In this document: in pieces, positions 35,170 to 46,084 of the stretch
Position numbering within the stretch: the first letter of the stretch is position 1
Layout of the letters: each line of letters begins with the position of its first letter
From: Candidula unifasciata
Lineage: Eukaryota > Mollusca > Gastropoda > Stylommatophora > Geomitridae
Assembly (NCBI GenBank): GCA_905116865.2
Contig: CAJHNH020002035.1
Span: forward strand, 469,501-533,500
Direction of reading: 5' to 3'
Length of the DNA stretch: 64,000 nucleotides
Program-made: the position numbers and the translations under genes
Notes under the pieces: generated by a model
What the model was told of the DNA's origin: nothing
Databases searched by the model: none
The model's input: only the letters and a program-made list of their open reading frames with translations

Positions 35170-35520
35170 TTAAAGAAAGGTAGACGATGTCGAGGCTGAC
35201 CTCTACTACGATATAAAGACGCGTGCAAGCGGGACATGAATGATGCGGGTATTGAAGTCAACTCGTGGGAACAAAATAATATTAACGGTGTTGTGTGGAG
35301 GGGTCACCGCAGAACAGGAATGAGAATAAACGAAGAATAAACGATTCTAGAAATAATGAGAGCTGAGCGTCTAAGAAGAAACAGACTAAACACAAATGTT
35401 ATTAACAATGGTCCTGAATTCTCATGCTATAATTGTGGAAGACTTTTCTTAATGCGGGCGGGTCTTACTAGTCAAACTCGCCATACGCTGTGTCCCATGC
35501 CTCTTCATAGTCCAATATAA
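35170..35520 (+). mobile_element. Non-LTR retrotransposon C-terminal fragment with Cys/His finger
   Basis: The reading CKRDMNDAGIEVNSWE, WRGHRRTGMRI, then FSCYNCGRLFLMRAGLTSQT with RHTLC recalls the end of LINE proteins (CKRDMKACxIDxxxWE plus a C2H2-like finger). It has a stop and a frameshift. 35520-36190 is unique DNA with three poly(G) runs and no exon recognised. Confidence 0.6.
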
Positions 35521-36201
35521 CACTATCGTCTGGAAAGACGGAAAGGTGCCAATCGTGCAGTCCAAATTCACAGCATGCATTAGCAAATGCAGACGGTAAA
35601 CATTGCATCTCCTTCCCTGAGTGGGTCGTAATTGTTGCATCATCTGCAAACAGCAGCTCTCTGATAAGTACCTTTCTTATCCTGGTTTTTGGCCTTCAAT
35701 GTACGAGCCTGGTAAAGGCTGCCGTCCGATCGAGAATGGAGGAATATACCACTCTCCTGACCTCGAAAGTCTTCGTTTCGTGTATTCATTTTTCTGTGAA
35801 CGACTGTTATTTGTGGAATGTATTTTTTTTAGTAGATAAGGAAGAAGTATTGCAAAAAGGGGGAAAAAGGGGGGGGGGGGCTAGCTTCCAAGTTCCCTTA
35901 CAAAATTATCGGGGGGGGGGGGGGGGGAGGGGAGCTTCATTGAAAACAAATTGGGAGTGGGGGCAACTCGATGGACCTAAGCCTCTAGGTTCTGGCGTCT
36001 ATGACCTGTAGTTAATTGTGTATGAGTTGTGGATACAAATGTTCTATTGAAGAGAAGGGTTTAGATTATGGCGCCCCTGCACGGCATTGACTATTTTAAA
36101 GAACTTTTTCAACATTTTGCGCCCTCGTACACGCGCAGTAACATAAGTAATCGGTTGACCTTCATCCAACCTACACCCCTCCCAGTTCTTATATTTGACC
36201 T

Positions 36202-36210
36202 CCGGAAGTG
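36202..36210 (+). promoter_or_regulatory. ETS/GABP-type site in the FMC1 proximal promoter
   Basis: CCGGAAGTG lies 25 bases upstream of the FMC1 start codon. It is a perfect core for ETS-family factors, and GABP (NRF-2) sites of this form are common in promoters of nuclear genes for mitochondrial proteins. No TATA box is evident nearby. Function is inferred from sequence and position only. Confidence 0.5.
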
Positions 36211-36234
36211 GAAACGCAGAAGCCAGAGAACAAC

Positions 36235-36345
36235 ATGGCGTCGTTGTCTACCCCATCCAGAGTTTTGAGGTCGCTAGCTAGGGAGCTGAAGGCCATTTAT
36301 AAACAGGTTGCACTTGCTTACCCTAAGAGTTATGTTTCTCCACCT
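36235..36345 (+). CDS. FMC1: FMC1 exon 1 (mitochondrial F1-ATPase assembly factor)
   Basis: FMC1 (formation of mitochondrial complexes 1, human C7orf55) acts in the mitochondrial matrix, where it supports assembly of the F1 part of ATP synthase; in human it partners ATPAF2. This exon gives the first 37 residues, starting MASLSTPSRVLRSLARELKA, which align with human MAALGSPSHTFRGLLRELRY. The LRSLARE stretch is the expected N-terminal helix of this LYR-like family. The ATG is the first in the exon, in a favourable context (AACATGG). The exon ends at a phase-0 donor CCT|GTATGT. Introns 1 and 2 are about 4.4 and 1.1 kb. The total protein is 128 aa against 113 aa in human. Confidence 0.93.
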
Positions 36346-37359
36346 GTATGTCTTTTTATATAATTTTTCCTTTTAATGTGTGATAATTTTGATTGCCCTC
36401 CCTTTTAGATCTATCTGGTCTAGACTGACTGTTTTGTAAACAATAGCTACTTCAGTCAAATTTTTAAAATGCCCTCTACACCAATAAAACCAGCACAGTT
36501 AGATAGCTGTAAACAATCTCTTTCCAATGGTACCTCATTTAGGCTTGTATGTCATTTCTGAGCTGAGATATGTAGGTTTTTGTGGAGATAAGATGTAAAA
36601 AGCCGCTAAAACTTGTGACCCAGAAACAAGAAGTTTTTTACTGCGCAACCTACTGCGCAGTTCTGTATCGGCTTTGTTGACATTGGACTGTCATTGGACA
36701 AGATGGCAGGCAGTGAGACTCAGCTCACTCAGCCGCATGTGATTGCCTAAAAAATGTCACTGTAAATCTAAACAGCCAGAGTCTGGAAAAAAAATTTAAT
36801 ATGCAAATGTAAAATTGGACGGAGAATTCAATTGTAACTAGCATTACCACAACTGGTAATGTTTAAGCCTAAAGCCAACCTCGAATTTACCGCTATTTTC
36901 AATCAAACTGATAGACTAACAGAAAAACAGAGAATGTCCGGCTGTCGTAGACATGCGCTGTTAATCGGGTTCCTTCCCGCCGTTTTCAGCTATTTAGAGT
37001 GGGTGAAAATCACACCAATGGCAAAATTTCATGAGAGATTAGGACCCATCCCGAAACCCCAGCCGACATTTCCGAAACAAGTTTTAAACGGTTTCTATGG
37101 TAACGGAAATTGTTGAAAAGATAGCAAATTTCCGAAAATGTGGTCCCTATAAACAAGTCAACATTTTTTTCTTTATTGACCTGACTTTAACTATATCCTT
37201 CACTTACACTTGCACGTGAAAGTGACGATTTCTCATTTCATTTAAAGTTTAAATACTGTAGTGGTCCACCACTGCTACTACATTACGTAAACTTGCAAAG
37301 TAATAGTAGTAATACATAGTAATAGTAAGAGCAACAATGGTGAATCGTATTAAACTTTT

Positions 37360-38299
37360 GGCTCTCCTAGCAGATTTGGCCGGCAAGCTAGACGGCGTGG
37401 GCCGGCTTAGTGGGAGTTATGGGAGTTATGTCCCTTCGCCAAACTCAAAACAAGTATTGGAAAAAGTCACGAATCAAATGACATAGTTACCTACCATCAT
37501 CCGGGTGCGTGTAGGGTTGCGTCTAGGGTTACCTATCATCCTACGGTTGCGCGTAGGGCTGCGTAGGGTGTCTATCATCATCATAAGGTTGCGTGTAGGG
37601 CTGTGTAGGGTGTCTATCATCGTCCTACGGTTGTGTGTAGGGTTGCTTAGGGTTTGGGTTAGCGGTAGGGTTAGGGTTAGATGTGAAAATTTTCACGTAA
37701 GAGGTCGAAATACTGGCCGACAATCTGATGTTTGTGGGAGTGGCGCCACTGGACGTGTGGCAAATATGACGGCAATAGCGCGCGGCTGGTGCCCAATCGG
37801 TGGCGAATTGTCCGTGTCAGTAGTGTTCCACCGTCCGTCAACTGTTTGCGCGTGCATGCGACTGTGCACGATTATAGGGAACTACTAACACATCTAACGC
37901 TACACCTAACCCTACCCCTAACCCTAACCCCTAACTCTATCTCTAACTGTAACCCTAACGCTACCCCTAACCCTAACGCTAATCCTAACCCTAATCCTAC
38001 CGCTAACCCTAACCCAACCCCTAACCACGCAAATTTATCGGTCATTAAAGCTCACAGATCGGCAAAACACCCACAGACAGACACACAGAAAAGAAAAAAA
38101 CCCAGATTTTCCTGCAGCGTCAAAAGAAAAACCCAGGTCTGGGGGACACAACCAAGCATTGGCAGCCCTGATGTCGACCTCACTGTCGTGTTTGAGTCGT
38201 GACTTTTTCCGCTCGTCGTTGTGAGTGCGGCCAAGGGAAAACCTCCCACTACGCCGACCGAAGCCGACCTACTTGCCGGCCAAATCTGCTAGGAGAGCC
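37360..38299. mobile_element. Non-autonomous TIR element T1 with 8-bp TSD, in FMC1 intron 1
   Basis: A 940-bp element starts GGCTCTCCTAGCAGATTTGG and ends with the exact inverse; 28 bp match perfectly and similarity extends to about 58 bp. It is flanked by AAACTTTT at 37352-37359 and 38300-38307. The inside carries GGGTTAG-like repeats on the left (37510-37682) and CCCTAA-like repeats on the right (37895-38030). No transposase is present. Confidence 0.9.
37510..38030. repeat. Inverted telomere-like short repeats inside element T1
   Basis: Left: TAGGGTTGCG / TAGGGTTAGGGTTAG type. Right: CCTAACCCTAACCCCTAAC type. The two arms surround a unique middle of about 210 bp. The exact metazoan telomere repeat TTAGGG appears only in short runs. 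Confidence 0.8.
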
Positions 38300-38347
38300 A
38301 AACTTTTAATGTAAATAATCTGTTTACCGGCATCAGTTTACTTTTTC

Positions 38348-38749
38348 GGCTATCTTCCGAATAATGGTCCCAAATTATCGAGGCCGAAAATAAACCCTAA
38401 CAGGGTCTCAGTCACATGTCAATTGCGGACTTCCAACGCCTTAAATTACGCACTTCCGGTGACTACCGCCACCGCCGAGAGTATCTCCCACGCCGCTACA
38501 CGCATCGTGGATTGGGCTAAACTAGATGGCTGGGACCCAAGATCAGCAGCTACAGCATCTCCTGCAGCTTCCTTCATTCTATCTGCTCGTGAGTCCCAGC
38601 CATTTAGTTTAGCCCCATTCCACGTCGCGCGTAGCGGCGTGGGAGATACTCTCAGCAGTGGCGTAATTCCGCAATTGACATGTGACTGAGTCCCTGTTAG
38701 GGTATATTTTCAGCCTCAATAATTTGGGACCGTTATTCGGAAGATAACC
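38348..38749. mobile_element. Foldback element FB, copy 1 (FMC1 intron 1)
   Basis: A 402-bp near-palindrome starts GGCTATCTTCCGAATAA and ends TTATTCGGAAGATAACC, flanked by ACTTTTTC at 38340-38347 and 38750-38757. The arms share GGTCCCAAATTATCGAGGC, CGCCGAGAGTATCTCCCACG and GGCTAAACTAGATGGCTGGG. Its central loop is about 60-80 bases. Confidence 0.92.
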
Positions 38750-38954
38750 ACTTTTTCTTTTGCCCCGAGTTGTTGTGATGACTAGACACACACAAGGCTT
38801 TGTTTTCTAATTCTAGTAACTTACTTACAGTACACTATTGTCAGGGTTTCTGAAGTGTCTCAGTATGTGTTTTATTCCGACTTAACTTTTTTTCCTTACT
38901 ACCCTGTGAATGTTGTTGAATGTTTAATTATTAATTCAGTTGAGAATCAACATC

Positions 38955-39165
38955 ACAGCACTTGGGACACCCCCATAAGTGCTCTGTCCCCATCCTCAAC
39001 AGCAAGTGAAGAGTTACATTCAGATGGTACCAGTAACTCTCTGATTGTATATCCGTCTCGCCTTTTCCCCGAGTGTCGAGCGTCGGCCAGATCCCCTTGT
39101 AACTCCTCACAGTGCCATTCTCCTCAGGCTGTAATGATCTGTCTGTTTCCTGTGATTAACTAGCA
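38955..39165 (-). mobile_element. LINE-K 3' fragment (FMC1 intron 1)
   Basis: It matches the inverse of the LINE-K end: ACACCCCCATAAGTGCTCTG, TCCCCATCCTCAACAGC, CTCGCCTTTTCCCCGAGTGT and CAGTGCCATTCTCCTCAGGC. Confidence 0.75.
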
Positions 39166-39344
39166 TGTATCTAGCTCTGTCTGTATAAGCTCTGCACTGT
39201 TCCTTCTGTGAGACAATTTTACTAAGATTTTTAGTTATTTTCTTGCAAAGAAATGGCATGATTATTAAGTGAATGCTTATCTTTGCTATTAATAATTGTT
39301 TTAGTCAATCTCAGTGTTTCTGTTTTACACAGCAGAGTTGAGAT

Positions 39345-40235
39345 ATTATTATTTTCTTCTTCTGCTATTTTTGTCCTTAAAAAAGGCAGTTTGTGAGTTG
39401 GCATGTTGTGTTGTGGTATACAGCTGGGCTATGATATCTGTAACATTCGGCCCTAGCAAACCTACATCAGATTGTTGCAAACTCCTAATTAGTCACTACT
39501 TACTATATACTTGTTAGCAAATTGTGTGTGGGGCTCTTTTTTTTTTTTAAACCTACAGTGGATCCTGGAACCCACAGGGGAAGTTAGAATTAAATATTTG
39601 AAGTTTCTTTTTTGTAAGTCTCTGCAGCGAAGTGGTTAAAATAGTTTGCCTCACGTTTTGAAGGTCATTGTTTAATTTCACGAGTGCATTTTCTGTGGAG
39701 ATCCCTTGGGATCACCACTAGAGCTATGGAGTTTGTGCTTTGTATGATGCTTTCGGCAGGCGGCTAGGTGTTCTGGGGAGAGAGATGAAGCCATATGGGA
39801 TAAAACTCAATGCGATGAAGTCAACCTTAGATTTGTTTAAAGTTTGATGTTATCTTTGGACATTTTTAACTTCCATAAATTTCCTGTGCAGAGTAAGCTC
39901 CTCTGGCCTTTGTTTTTTTTTTAAATAATCTGTTTAAATCACCATTGATCACTGGCATCTTGAGGTCTAATAGACTCAAATGACTGGGGCATATTGAGAA
40001 AATGTGAGATGACAGAGAGGTAAAACTATACACAAGGGAGATGAATGGTTGTATCTCACGAGGCAGACCAAGAAGACGATGGAGAGATAATATCCAGACA
40101 GACCTGCAAACACTTGGTGTCACAAACTGGAAAGAGAAGACCAACCAGAGATATATGGAGGCAGGTGATATCTGCAGCAATGAACCTCAAGGGCTTGGAA
40201 CGCTGAAGAAGATAAAGTGATTCTTCTTTTCTTCT
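39345..40235. repeat. SINE-G, tRNA-like SINE J and LINE-R2 remnants (FMC1 intron 1)
   Basis: SINE-G minus at 39345-39580 (GTATACAGCTGGGCTATG). SINE J at 39610-39835; its inverse is at 41620-41845 (CATGGAGACC to TCGACTTCATTGCA). A plus-strand LINE end at 39985-40235 reads SRGRPRRRWRDNIQTDLQTL. The rest of the intron (40236-40737) shows nothing distinct. Confidence 0.6.
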
Positions 40236-40737
40236 TTGCATTCAGTTTCTTATGGTAAATCAGATGGGCTGCCTCAGCTGCAAGTCCTTCAGGGTTCCCC
40301 ATATCTTGCTCTGCACACTTTGCTCTTGAGGTCAGGTTTTTCTTCGTAGTTGTAAGTGTAGTGGACAGGTCTACAGAATGTGCTCAGGTGTTTGTGGTCC
40401 CATCTGACATGCACACTGTGGGGACTGTACATACTTTAATTTATGTATGTGCAGTGTTCTGTTCTTAGACAGATAAGTGAATGATTCCATATCTTAAGTG
40501 AGGTTTCACAGAGGAAAGCTTGGATATGATTTTGTTTTATCCATTATCTTTGTCTTTCTTGTTTGCACCTTTAAACCAAATTTTTAGGACCTCATATCGA
40601 TGGGGTTTAGTTTACAATTTAATGTAATTCTAATTTTGTGTGTTGGTAAGTAAATGTGAAATGAAAATATAGCCAGTTTGTTTTAATCTTAAATGTAAAT
40701 ATGAAATAATAAATATATAGCTTTTTTTTCACCCTAG

Positions 40738-40890
40738 GAGAAACTCAGTGAGGTACCTGCTTATGCTTACCTCCATGATCAGCTACGTAGTTTTCAAGTG
40801 ACGGGAGAGAAAATTTGCAGAGCTCAGCATGAAGTTGAATATGTTGCACGAACCTACCTTTGCTACTTAGAAAGCACAAGAAAACAAGAG
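40738..40890 (+). CDS. FMC1: FMC1 exon 2
   Basis: This is a phase-0 exon of 51 codons between TTTTTTTTCACCCTAG and GAG|GTTTGT. It encodes the family core, including PAYAYLHDQLRSFQVTGEKI, then CRAQHEVEYVARTYLCYLES. Human FMC1 has TAAYRYLVKAFRAHRVTSEK then LCRAQHELHFQAATYLCLLRS, so CRAQHE and TYLC are shared exactly. Frame continues past the donor in an unspliced reading, but the conserved next block lies in exon 3, which fixes the splice. Confidence 0.95.
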
Positions 40891-41619
40891 GTTTGTGTGG
40901 TTTATTCCTTTTGTCCTGCTTTCATGGGTAACTTTACAGAACAGCTATCGTCATCCTGTAACATTTTGCAGTTATTTCCTCATCATAATTGTAACGACGA
41001 CGACACAGACATAGATTGCACAATTTTTGGCCGGCATATTTTTACTCTATCTTGTCGGTTGCATACTACACTAAAAACTGAATATAATAATTCCCTGTGG
41101 TTGAAACAGGCCAGCGTCTCTATTGGCAGCATACAGTTGACAGTACTGGAGCACATGCTCAGCATTTTCTGGTGCCAAGTCACTATTTAATTGTACCATG
41201 TCACTGCTGCTTCTGACCAGTGTGTTTGTTATTTCGCTCGACAGTGGTATTAAAACTATAACATTGCCTTTAAGAAATAAATGAATGGAGCAATATGCTT
41301 TTTAACTAGTGAAAAAAACATGCTGCAGTAAAAATTCTGATCAACACATTTCAGGCATTAAAAATATATAAAGCTGTGAAATCTAATGAGATCTAAAGAT
41401 GTAACTATAAGTAATTGCATGTTCTATTTTTGAGTTTACTCCTGGATTATTTTTTTTTAAATGGGGAAAATTTGTTGTTGTTGTTTGGAGTACTGTCAAG
41501 GCGGCTGAACACCTGAAAAACTAGACTGTCCTGCTGAAAATAGGATGTATGATCACCCTACCTTTATTGATAAGCTGATGAATATTAGGTATGGCTTGAG
41601 GTTGAATGTTAAAGTCAGA

Positions 41620-41845
41620 GGATCGACTTCATTGCACCAGGTTTTATTCCATATTGCTTGCTCTTTCTGCACAGCCTGACTAGCCACCTGTCGAGAGTGT
41701 CACACATAGCACGAACTCCATAGCTCCGCTGATAATCCCCAGGGATCGTATAAATTGCACTTATGAACCGGATGGCGCACCCATGAAACAAACCCACGCC
41801 CTTTAGAGCTCGAGGCAAATGCTTGACCACTTCGGCATGGAGACC
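41620..41845 (-). repeat. SINE J copy 2 (FMC1 intron 2)
   Basis: Reads on the minus strand from GGGGGTCTCCATGCCGAAGT, which resembles a tRNA-like A-box region, to GGTGCAATGAAGTCGA. It shares the CGATGAAGTCAACC-type end and GGGATCA-type body with 39610-39835. Confidence 0.55.
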
Positions 41846-42002
41846 CCCCAAAGTATGGTTTGTGCAAAAAGGATAGTATTTGTTACTGAGCTATCAACAA
41901 TTACTAATCATGATTGATTCTGAATGTGTTTACTTTAAAAAAAGAGACAGAAAATGAAATTATTAACTGTTTCAAATGTTATTTGTTTCATTATTCTCCT
42001 AG

Positions 42003-42125
42003 GAACTTAGTAACCTGTACAGGGGGAGAGGTGAGCGAAGCATTGAGAGCAGCGCTGAGATAGTTGGTCTGAAGTTACCCAAGTTGTACTCAGAAGATCT
42101 TCAGCCAAAGCCACCCCAGGCATGA
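42003..42125 (+). CDS. FMC1: FMC1 exon 3, C-terminus and stop
   Basis: This is the final coding exon: 40 codons plus TGA at 42123. It reads ELSNLYRGRGERSIESSAEI then VGLKLPKLY. The human counterpart is FHGKGERSVEESAGLVGLKLP, so GERS-ES-A and VGLKLP match. The acceptor is CTCCTAG (ending at 42002). The C-terminal residues (SEDLQPKPPQA) are less conserved, as in other species. Confidence 0.95.
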   Translation, partial: ELSNLYRGRGERSIESSAEIVGLKLPKLYSEDLQPKPPQA

Positions 42126-42348
42126 ACTGATAATTGTTAGCACTTGTACATTGAGAAGCATTTTTGTTTCGATATTGACATGGTCTGTTGCAGATTAATG
42201 TACGTATATGTTTAATGATGTTTGTGCTGCCTTATGGCATGTGTGCAACATTTTTTTTTAAATTTTAATTGTTGCTCTTGTAAGCAAAAAGGAATTTAGA
42301 GTATGAATTTAATGAGTATTATTAGTAATTCCACAATTAAATTAGGAC

Positions 42349-42354
42349 AATAAA
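42349..42354 (+). terminator. Polyadenylation signal AATAAA for FMC1
   Basis: AATAAA lies 224 bases after the FMC1 stop and is followed within about 30 bases by a GT-rich stretch (TTGTGTGGTATTTT). This is a normal arrangement for mRNA 3' end formation. Confidence 0.6.
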
Positions 42355-42426
42355 GGAAACATTTGTATTAACAAAATGTTGTGTGGTATTTTTTTTTTCA
42401 ATTTATGAATGTTGAATTATTTTACG

Positions 42427-42600
42427 GGAAGGCATGGTTGTGAGGCTACAAGTTTCTTTTCAAGCTCAGAAAATACCAGGTTCAAATCCAAGCATAGAGT
42501 TGGACATTGTCACAAATGTTTTTTAATGGTATCACATGAACTTGAGTCTCTTGGGTAGTGAGACTAGACACTTATTCTCTTTCAAATGTTTGTAAAACAG
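42427..42600 (+). repeat. tRNA-like SINE head
   Basis: GGCATGGTTGTGAGGCTACA and B box CAGGTTCAAATCC are about 50 bases apart, as in a tRNA-derived SINE. The body to 42600 matches no other copy here. Confidence 0.5.
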
Positions 42601-42819
42601 GAAATCTTGTTTAAGTTGAGCATGATTGTTGAGTGCAGGGTGATGGCTATTGAGAATTGTTAAATGACATGCAGCCTGTCTTTATTATCATCAATCACAG
42701 CCAGAGAGACAGATGGAGAAACAAATATCATATCCCCATGCTGCCAGCCATCCTGTGACATCTAGATAATAAGCTGAGAAAGTACAAAAAAAAAGACATG
42801 AGATATGAACATTTTAATC

Positions 42820-43265
42820 ATCATCAGGTGCCTTGCCGACTGGTGTGGGCGATCATGCCTCTCCATAATCCGCGATCTCCTGCAGCATGCATCAGTTCGT
42901 GTGCCGACACACCTCCATGCCATGCAACAAGACTGTCAAGCATCTTCTCTCGTTGTCTTCCTCTATCCCTCCTTCCACAGATCTTTCCAGTGGTCACAAC
43001 ATGTTCTATTTTCCCTCTTCTCATAACATGGCCGAAAAATGATGACTGTCTCCTTCTGATGTCAGTGATAAGTTGTCTTCGGGCTCCCGTCTCTTTTAAA
43101 ACCTCTTGGTTGCTCTTTTTGGCTGTCCAAGGTATTCTAAGCATTCTTCTGTAAAACCACATCTCTGAGGCCTCTAAAAATTGTTTGGCCTGCCTACCGA
43201 TTGTCCAGGATTCACATCCATATGTTAAAACTGGATGTATGTAGCAAGCAATTTTTAAAACATTT
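42820..43265 (-). mobile_element. LINE-H 3' end, best copy
   Basis: The minus-strand frame (43162-42824) includes MWFYRRMLRIPWTAKKSNQE, FFGHVMRRGKIEHVVTTG and LVAWHGGVSAHELMHAAGD, then the stop and an ATGATGATT-type 3' end. Sequence upstream to 43265 continues the RT end (CWTIGRQAKQF-like). Confidence 0.8.
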
Positions 43266-43324
43266 TAATGGATTAGTCAAATGGAACAATAAGTCTAACC
43301 CTAGGTTAGTTACATTGTCTTCTT

Positions 43325-43600
43325 CGCATTCACCAGTTCTAAACTCTGGCGGAAAGTTCTGGTTTCATTCACTTCTGGACTGCAGTCCTGTTTGAGAACT
43401 TGAGTGTTGCGTGTGTATCCGTTTTACAGACCTGACTCATTTGTATGCAGACTGCTGGTTCCTTGCCTCTCAATAAGATGCACTCTGACTTCGAAGGGGA
43501 AGCTCCCAATTAGTCGACTCTTACGACATGCTTTTGGGTAGGCAGTGGGCATATTCTTCTTTTCCCTATAATAGGGCCCCCGAACCCACCTGGGGAAATT
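43325..43600 (-). repeat. SINE-A full copy
   Basis: TCTTCTTCGCATTCACCAG (tail) at left through CCCAATTAGTCGACTCTTAC to GGGCCCCCGAACCCACCTGG. It lies between LINE-H and the LINE-R half. Confidence 0.9.
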
Positions 43601-43769
43601 ACATTGTAAAAATTGTGTTTTAATCTGTTAGGACTTTCACGTCTGGTTTTCTTCCTACTCACTGAATTTACAAGTTGGGGGTTCTCTTGACTTTTGCCAG
43701 TACTTTCTAAATAGACTTGCTTCATTACAAGTGATGTCATTAGTGTCATCCCCAATATTTTTACTGTCT

Positions 43770-44106
43770 CTATCATCAGGTCCTTTGCAGAACATCGCTC
43801 TCATCACAGTCTGCCTGAAAGAAACTCGGTCTCTCGCCAGTTCTCCAACCTCATGTACTTTCATACCCAAGGAGTCACTTATATCCTGTGCCCATCTTCA
43901 TGTCGGTCAGCCCCTGCCCCTCCTTCCTGGTACCATGCCTTCTGCTATAATTTTTTCCAATCCGTCGTGGCGCTTGATATGACCAAAATTATTTAGCTTC
44001 CGAGACAGGATGCTGTTTATTAGCCATTCTTCCTTGATGTTCAGATGTTTCAAGATGTCAGTATTTCTCCTCTTCTTTATCCAAGATATTCTGAGAATTT
44101 TTCTAG
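43770..44106 (-). mobile_element. LINE-R, 3' half, truncated at the composite insertion
   Basis: Minus frame: ILRISWIKKRRNTDILKHLN, IKEEWLINSILSRKLNNFGH and IKRHDGLEKIIAEGMVPGR, then GRG and, after a shift, the C-terminal VHEVGELARDRVSFRQTV. It stops abruptly at 44106. Its missing upstream part (GAFELKCYRK) is found at 53097-53200. Confidence 0.85.
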
Positions 44107-44863
44107 TAGCGAAATACCGAATAGTGATTCGGCCGAATACGAAAAGTGTATAGTGTATAACACATCTGAAAAACACACATTTATAATGTCAAATGTACTC
44201 TGAACTTTTACTTTACATAAAGTAGCACAGAATAGTCATCTTCTTCTTTAGCATTCTGAGCCCTTGTGGTTTACTGCTGCAGATATCCCTCGTCTCCATT
44301 CATCTCTTTGGCTATTATATATTTTGATCTTGGTGTTGCGAGACAGACACTTTGACTTTAGCAAATGTTGAAGGGCATAGTACACTTTATTTCTAGATTG
44401 TATTTCTTCTCTCAGCATGTTGGAACAGTTGAAGTTTGCACCCAAGTACTTATGTTTTCGTTCGTTTGATTTTCATATTATCAACTTGTATGTGTCCGGA
44501 GTTTATATTCTTTCCATGTCTAGTTAGTATTCGTACAGAACAGTAAACATTTAAAAACATTTTATGTTCTGCATCCTTCAGTCAGTCTGTGGTAGCTAAT
44601 AACTAGGATTGAAAGAATCCTAAGTATTATAACAAGTAACTAAACTTGGAAATTGTCACTGACAGCTTAGTTAATGCAGGAAAGCTGCATTAGCTTTCAA
44701 CAAAACCAATCGTTCCATGTTGTCCGCATTAAGGCTGTGTATGCAGAAGTGGGTGTAAGATAACTACTATTCATATTCAGCCCGACCATAACTATTCGGC
44801 CGAATACCAAATAGTCAATAAGTCCACTATTCAGCCCCGAAGTGAATATTTGGTACAGCCCTA
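44107..44863 (+). mobile_element. hAT-X copy 1 (left boundary of the composite)
   Basis: The left end TAGCGAAATACCGAATAGTG is a mutated form of TAGGGCTGTACAGAATAGTG. The right end is GAATATTTGGTACAGCCCTA. It contains a captured RT fragment on the minus strand (44445-44248, KYLGANF-like then KCLSRNTKIKIYN). Left flank TTTTCTAG, right flank CTGGAAAC. Confidence 0.8.
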
Positions 44864-44884
44864 CTGGAAACTAAAGGTGACTGG

Positions 44885-45400
44885 AGCGGTATTGATAACA
44901 TCACCCACCAAGAGCCGATTGGTCTATAAAATATAGGTCTAGCCCTATATGTCCTATACGCATAAAGGCGTGGAAAAGAATCCTTTTTTTTTTTTTATAC
45001 TATATGTACAGTAGCCTGAAATCGTGGAAATGAATCCTTTACTTATGTTGCATTAAATATCATATGATGCCATCTGCTGCTGCTTTCATCTTAAGACCAG
45101 TTAACAGCCAATAAATGCTGTTAGTCGGTGATGTCCAGACAAGTATGTGTATCTACACTGTGGTAGGCATTTATCCCCACCAAAAGCCGGTCTAAATGGA
45201 CTCTAGGCACGGTCACTGTTCTGAGTCGTGGAAAATTTGTTGCTTATGCCAGACGGTGGCCATTGCATTTTTGCTTCATTTGTAAACTGAAACAATATAG
45301 TTTCGTCGCCCAGCTTCTGAGTTGAGTGCATGGTGTGATACTTTGAGCTGCGGAATTCATTTAGAATGTTTTTCAACTGTGACCAAGATTACCAAGATGT
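44885..45400. repeat. SINE-B 3' end and repeat H fragment
   Basis: SINE-B end at 44885-44985 (GAGCCGATTGGTCTATAAAA to AAAGGCGTGGAAAAGAATCC). Repeat H at 45225-45400 (TTTCGTCGCCCAGCTTCTGA, GAATGTTTTTCAACTGTG). Confidence 0.7.
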
Positions 45401-45509
45401 ACGTGTCAAAGTTCATGGTTGAAGGAGATTTCCGCTTCAATGTCGTTCCGTAATAAAAAAAGAGTTTTCATCTACATCCCCAGTCTCTGTAATCGTTTAT
45501 ATTTATTCA

Positions 45510-45893
45510 GCGGATCAGCATCATCGCACACGAGTTTAACCCATACGTGCTTCGTTCTTCTTCTAACTCGAGCCTGTGTCTGAGGTTTATTAGCGCAGTG
45601 CACGAACTCTGATGCGCCGGCGAGGATCCTAAAATACTTTGTGTAGTTTTTTAACTCCTTATTTTGTCTGGGCAGCGACGTTAGGCTACTTACTCTTTTG
45701 ATTTCCAGCTGCCAAGAGATTTTTTACGTGCGCAACAATACACAATGGCGTCCGCTCTTACTACCAGAGACCGAGGAAATTACTAGAAGTCCACGTGAAA
45801 AAATTCCAACCTTCACTGGGGTTTGAACCCAGGACCTCTAGCACTCAAGGCAGACACCATGCCTCGAGACCACGCAGCGGGCGGCGTGGAGCG
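45510..45893 (-). repeat. SINE-D full copy (tRNA-derived)
   Basis: Minus strand: GCTGCGTGGTCTCGAGGCAT head, CTGGGTTCAAACCCCAG B box, CACGTGGACTTCTAGTAATT, GCGGACGCCATTGTGTATTG, CAGCTGGAAATCAAAAGAG and GATCCTCGCCGGCGCATCAG. This uninterrupted copy supplies the empty site for the SINE-A insertion at 63469. Confidence 0.85.
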
Positions 45894-46035
45894 GGGCTAA
45901 ACTAGATGACTGGGACTTTTCTGCCTAGCTGTGTGGGAAATACTTTCTGCGGTGGCAGCAGAAGTCCGCAGTTTACATGTGGCTAAGACCCTGTTAGGGT
46001 GTGTTTTTTGGCCGCCATAATATGTGTGTCTATCT
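45885..46035. mobile_element. Foldback element FB, one degraded arm
   Basis: GGGGCTAAACTAGATGACTG, GTGTGGGAAATACTTTCTGC and AAGACCCTGTTAGGGTGTG match the right arm of 38348-38749; the end is diverged. Confidence 0.65.
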
Positions 46036-46084
46036 GGCCGGCTAGGTCGTGTCCTCTCATTGTGCAGGTTTAGATCTGTCATCT

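Noticed and set aside
37895..38030. Chromosome end (CCCTAA-like repeats)
   Set aside because: The repeats are imperfect, short, opposed by a GGGTTAG arm and enclosed by transposon TIRs inside an FMC1 intron.
40798..41190. 130-codon frame starting inside FMC1 exon 2
   Set aside because: It is exon 2 read through its donor into the intron; homology to FMC1 stops at 40890 and resumes at 42003.
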